Shown: positions 6,729 to 7,560 of the stretch, one piece after another | Layout of the letters: every line of letters begins with the position of its first letter | Position numbering within the stretch: position 1 is the stretch's first letter | Origin: Lachnospiraceae bacterium | Lineage (GTDB): Bacteria; Bacillota; Clostridia; Lachnospirales; Lachnospiraceae | Direction of reading: 5' to 3' | Assembly: GCA_031285465.1 (NCBI GenBank) | Contig: JAITWD010000156.1 | Span: 1-7,560, forward strand | Length of the DNA: 7,560 bases | Position numbers and translations under genes: made by a program | The notes under the pieces: generated by a model | What the model was told of the DNA's origin: nothing | Databases searched by the model: none | What the model saw: the letters and a program-made list of their open reading frames with translations, nothing else

Positions 6729-6736
6729 GAGAGGAG
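6729..6736 (+). promoter_or_regulatory. Ribosome binding site deciding the nfnB start
   Basis: GAGAGGAG ends 10 bases before ATG at 6747. The in-frame ATG at 6726 precedes it, and the ATG at 6739 is only 2 bases away and out of frame (it reads six codons to TGA). Start 6747 gives MDVLKKVPVREQ, the usual N-terminus of this family. Confidence 0.75.
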
Positions 6737-6750
6737 CCATGTCGACATGG
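6737..6750. repeat. 14-bp perfect palindrome across the nfnB start codon
   Basis: CCATGTCGACATGG reads identically on both strands and covers the ATG at 6747. It lies directly after the ribosome site. It could be an operator-like half-site pair or chance; no known operator is recognised. Confidence 0.4.
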
Positions 6751-7508
6751 ACGTTTTGAAAAAAGTTCCGGTGAGGGAGCAGGAAGCAAAGGTACGGGCC
6801 ACAAATTTTGCGGAGGTCTGTCTTGGATATGATCAGGAGGAAGCAATTGAGGAAGCAAAGCGTTGCATCAATTGTAAAAATGCGCAGTGCATCAAGGGTT
6901 GTCCGGTTGCCATTGATATACCGGCATTTATTGAGCAGGTTAAGGTCGGTAATATTGCCGAGGCCTATCAGGTTATCAGTGAGTCGTCGGCTTTGCCGGC
7001 GGTTTGTGGACGGGTTTGTCCGCAGGAGAGTCAGTGTGAGGGTAAATGTATCCGCGGGATCAAGGGCGAGCCGGTATCGATCGGCAAGCTGGAGCGTTTC
7101 GTAGCCGATTGGGCAATGGACAATGGCATCAAGCCGGAGGGCGCAAAGGTAAAGAACGGGAAAAAGGTTGCGGTGATCGGTTCGGGTCCGGCGGGACTTA
7201 CCTGTGCCGGTGATCTGGCGAAAATGGGTTATGAAGTGACCATCTTTGAAGCCCTGCATGAACCGGGCGGTGTATTGGTATATGGGATTCCCGAATTCCG
7301 TCTGCCGAAGCCGGCGGTGGTGGCGAAAGAGATTGAAAATGTCCGTTCCCTGGGCGTCACGATCGAAACCGATGTGGTGGTCGGTAAATCGGTCACCATT
7401 GATGAGCTGTTGGGTGAAGAGGGCTTCTCCGCCGTCTTTATCGGGTCGGGCGCGGGACTGCCTAAGTTTATGGGGATTCCCGGCGAACAGGCCAACGGTG
7501 TGTTTTAG
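6747..7508 (+). CDS. nfnB: NfnB/GltA-type flavoprotein subunit, N-terminal half, ended by an in-frame TAG
   Basis: This is the large subunit partner of the upstream NfnA-like protein, homologous to the small subunit of NADPH glutamate synthase (hence often named gltA). In NfnAB it carries FAD and two [4Fe-4S] clusters and handles NADPH and ferredoxin. The visible 253 residues hold the cluster-binding cysteines C40-x2-C43-x4-C48-x3-C52-P and C87-x3-C91-P-Q-E-x2-C97-x3-C101; E94 in this block is the type of residue reported as a cluster ligand in NfnB. The FAD-binding GSGPAG is at 145-150 with acidic E168 closing the fold, and PGGVLVYGIPEFRLPK is at 173-188. Family members run to roughly 460-470 residues, so only a little over half is present. 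The frame closes at TAG 7506-7508, where the family normally has Ser in GV[FY]SANE. The missing part would contain the NADP-binding domain. This is either a real truncation or a sequence error at the edge. Confidence 0.85.
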   Translation: MDVLKKVPVREQEAKVRATNFAEVCLGYDQEEAIEEAKRCINCKNAQCIKGCPVAIDIPAFIEQVKVGNIAEAYQVISESSALPAVCGRVCPQESQCEGKCIRGIKGEPVSIGKLERFVADWAMDNGIKPEGAKVKNGKKVAVIGSGPAGLTCAGDLAKMGYEVTIFEALHEPGGVLVYGIPEFRLPKPAVVAKEIENVRSLGVTIETDVVVGKSVTIDELLGEEGFSAVFIGSGAGLPKFMGIPGEQANGVF

Positions 7509-7560
7509 GCCAATGAAGATTTGAGGAGCGGCACTGTGTAGACGGCCTATGCCGCAGTCG
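7506..7560 (+). other. Degraded or error-bearing continuation of nfnB
   Basis: After the TAG the same frame reads Ala-Asn-Glu, as expected for the family, then Asp-Leu-Arg-Ser, a second TAG at 7539-7541, and Thr-Ala-Tyr. The expected family pattern is roughly ANE[YF]LTR-x-NLMKAY, so the traces remain in register while individual codons are wrong. No other frame restores the pattern. A low-quality contig end or a decaying gene would both look like this. Confidence 0.6.

Noticed and set aside
6669..7259. 196-residue open frame on the - strand over the nfnB start
   Set aside because: It lies antisense to a well-supported gene, its translation shows no recognisable motif, and it would run through the intergenic hairpins.
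7506..7508. TAG as a recoded codon (pyrrolysine or programmed readthrough)
   Set aside because: The family has Ser here, the residues that follow also deteriorate, a second TAG lies 33 bases on, and the ftsK gene uses TAG as a normal stop.

Overview
The window looks like a chromosomal stretch from an anaerobic Firmicute of class Clostridia, most likely of the Lachnospiraceae/Eubacteriaceae type. This rests on family-level recognition of the proteins and on the combination of an ATP-dependent formate-THF ligase, FolD and an NfnAB-type flavoprotein pair. Strong AGGAGG-like ribosome sites and a TTG start also fit. The genus cannot be fixed from sequence alone. All six protein genes lie on the + strand, and I see no tRNA, rRNA, CRISPR array, phage gene or transposase gene.

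Layout. (1) 1-1473: the C-terminal motor and DNA-reading domain of an FtsK/SpoIIIE DNA translocase, cut by the left window edge. (2) 1471-1562: a short gap filled by two consecutive perfect or near-perfect hairpins. The first begins on the ftsK stop codon. (3) 1563-4114: fhs and folD, 26 bp apart, forming a one-carbon (tetrahydrofolate) operon. (4) 4142-5596: a membrane-anchored protein of unknown function with a zinc ribbon, one TM helix, a TPR-like region and two chitobiase-C-terminal-like repeats. (5) 5597-5715: a gap with a 13-bp inverted repeat. (6) 5716-6594: an NfnA-type FAD/[2Fe-2S] subunit. (7) 6595-6746: a gap carrying two near-identical bulged hairpins whose stems differ by compensatory changes, with a third hairpin between them. 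(8) 6747-7508: the first half of the partner NfnB/GltA-type subunit, stopped by an in-frame TAG. Family-like sequence continues for a few codons after the TAG and then falls apart over the last ~50 bases of the window.

How the genes may work together. Fhs makes 10-formyl-THF from formate, and FolD interconverts 10-formyl-, methenyl- and methylene-THF using NADP(H). The NfnAB-type pair, if that is what it is, balances NADH, NADPH and ferredoxin, so the cluster may join one-carbon flow to NADPH supply. That link is inference from gene order. The membrane protein sits between them with no evident catalytic role.

The most useful points for a second look are the broken 3' end of nfnB, the covarying twin hairpins between two subunits of one complex, the TA-bounded palindrome at the ftsK stop, and the uncharacterised zinc-ribbon membrane protein. 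I did not find convincing evidence of a wholly new system.
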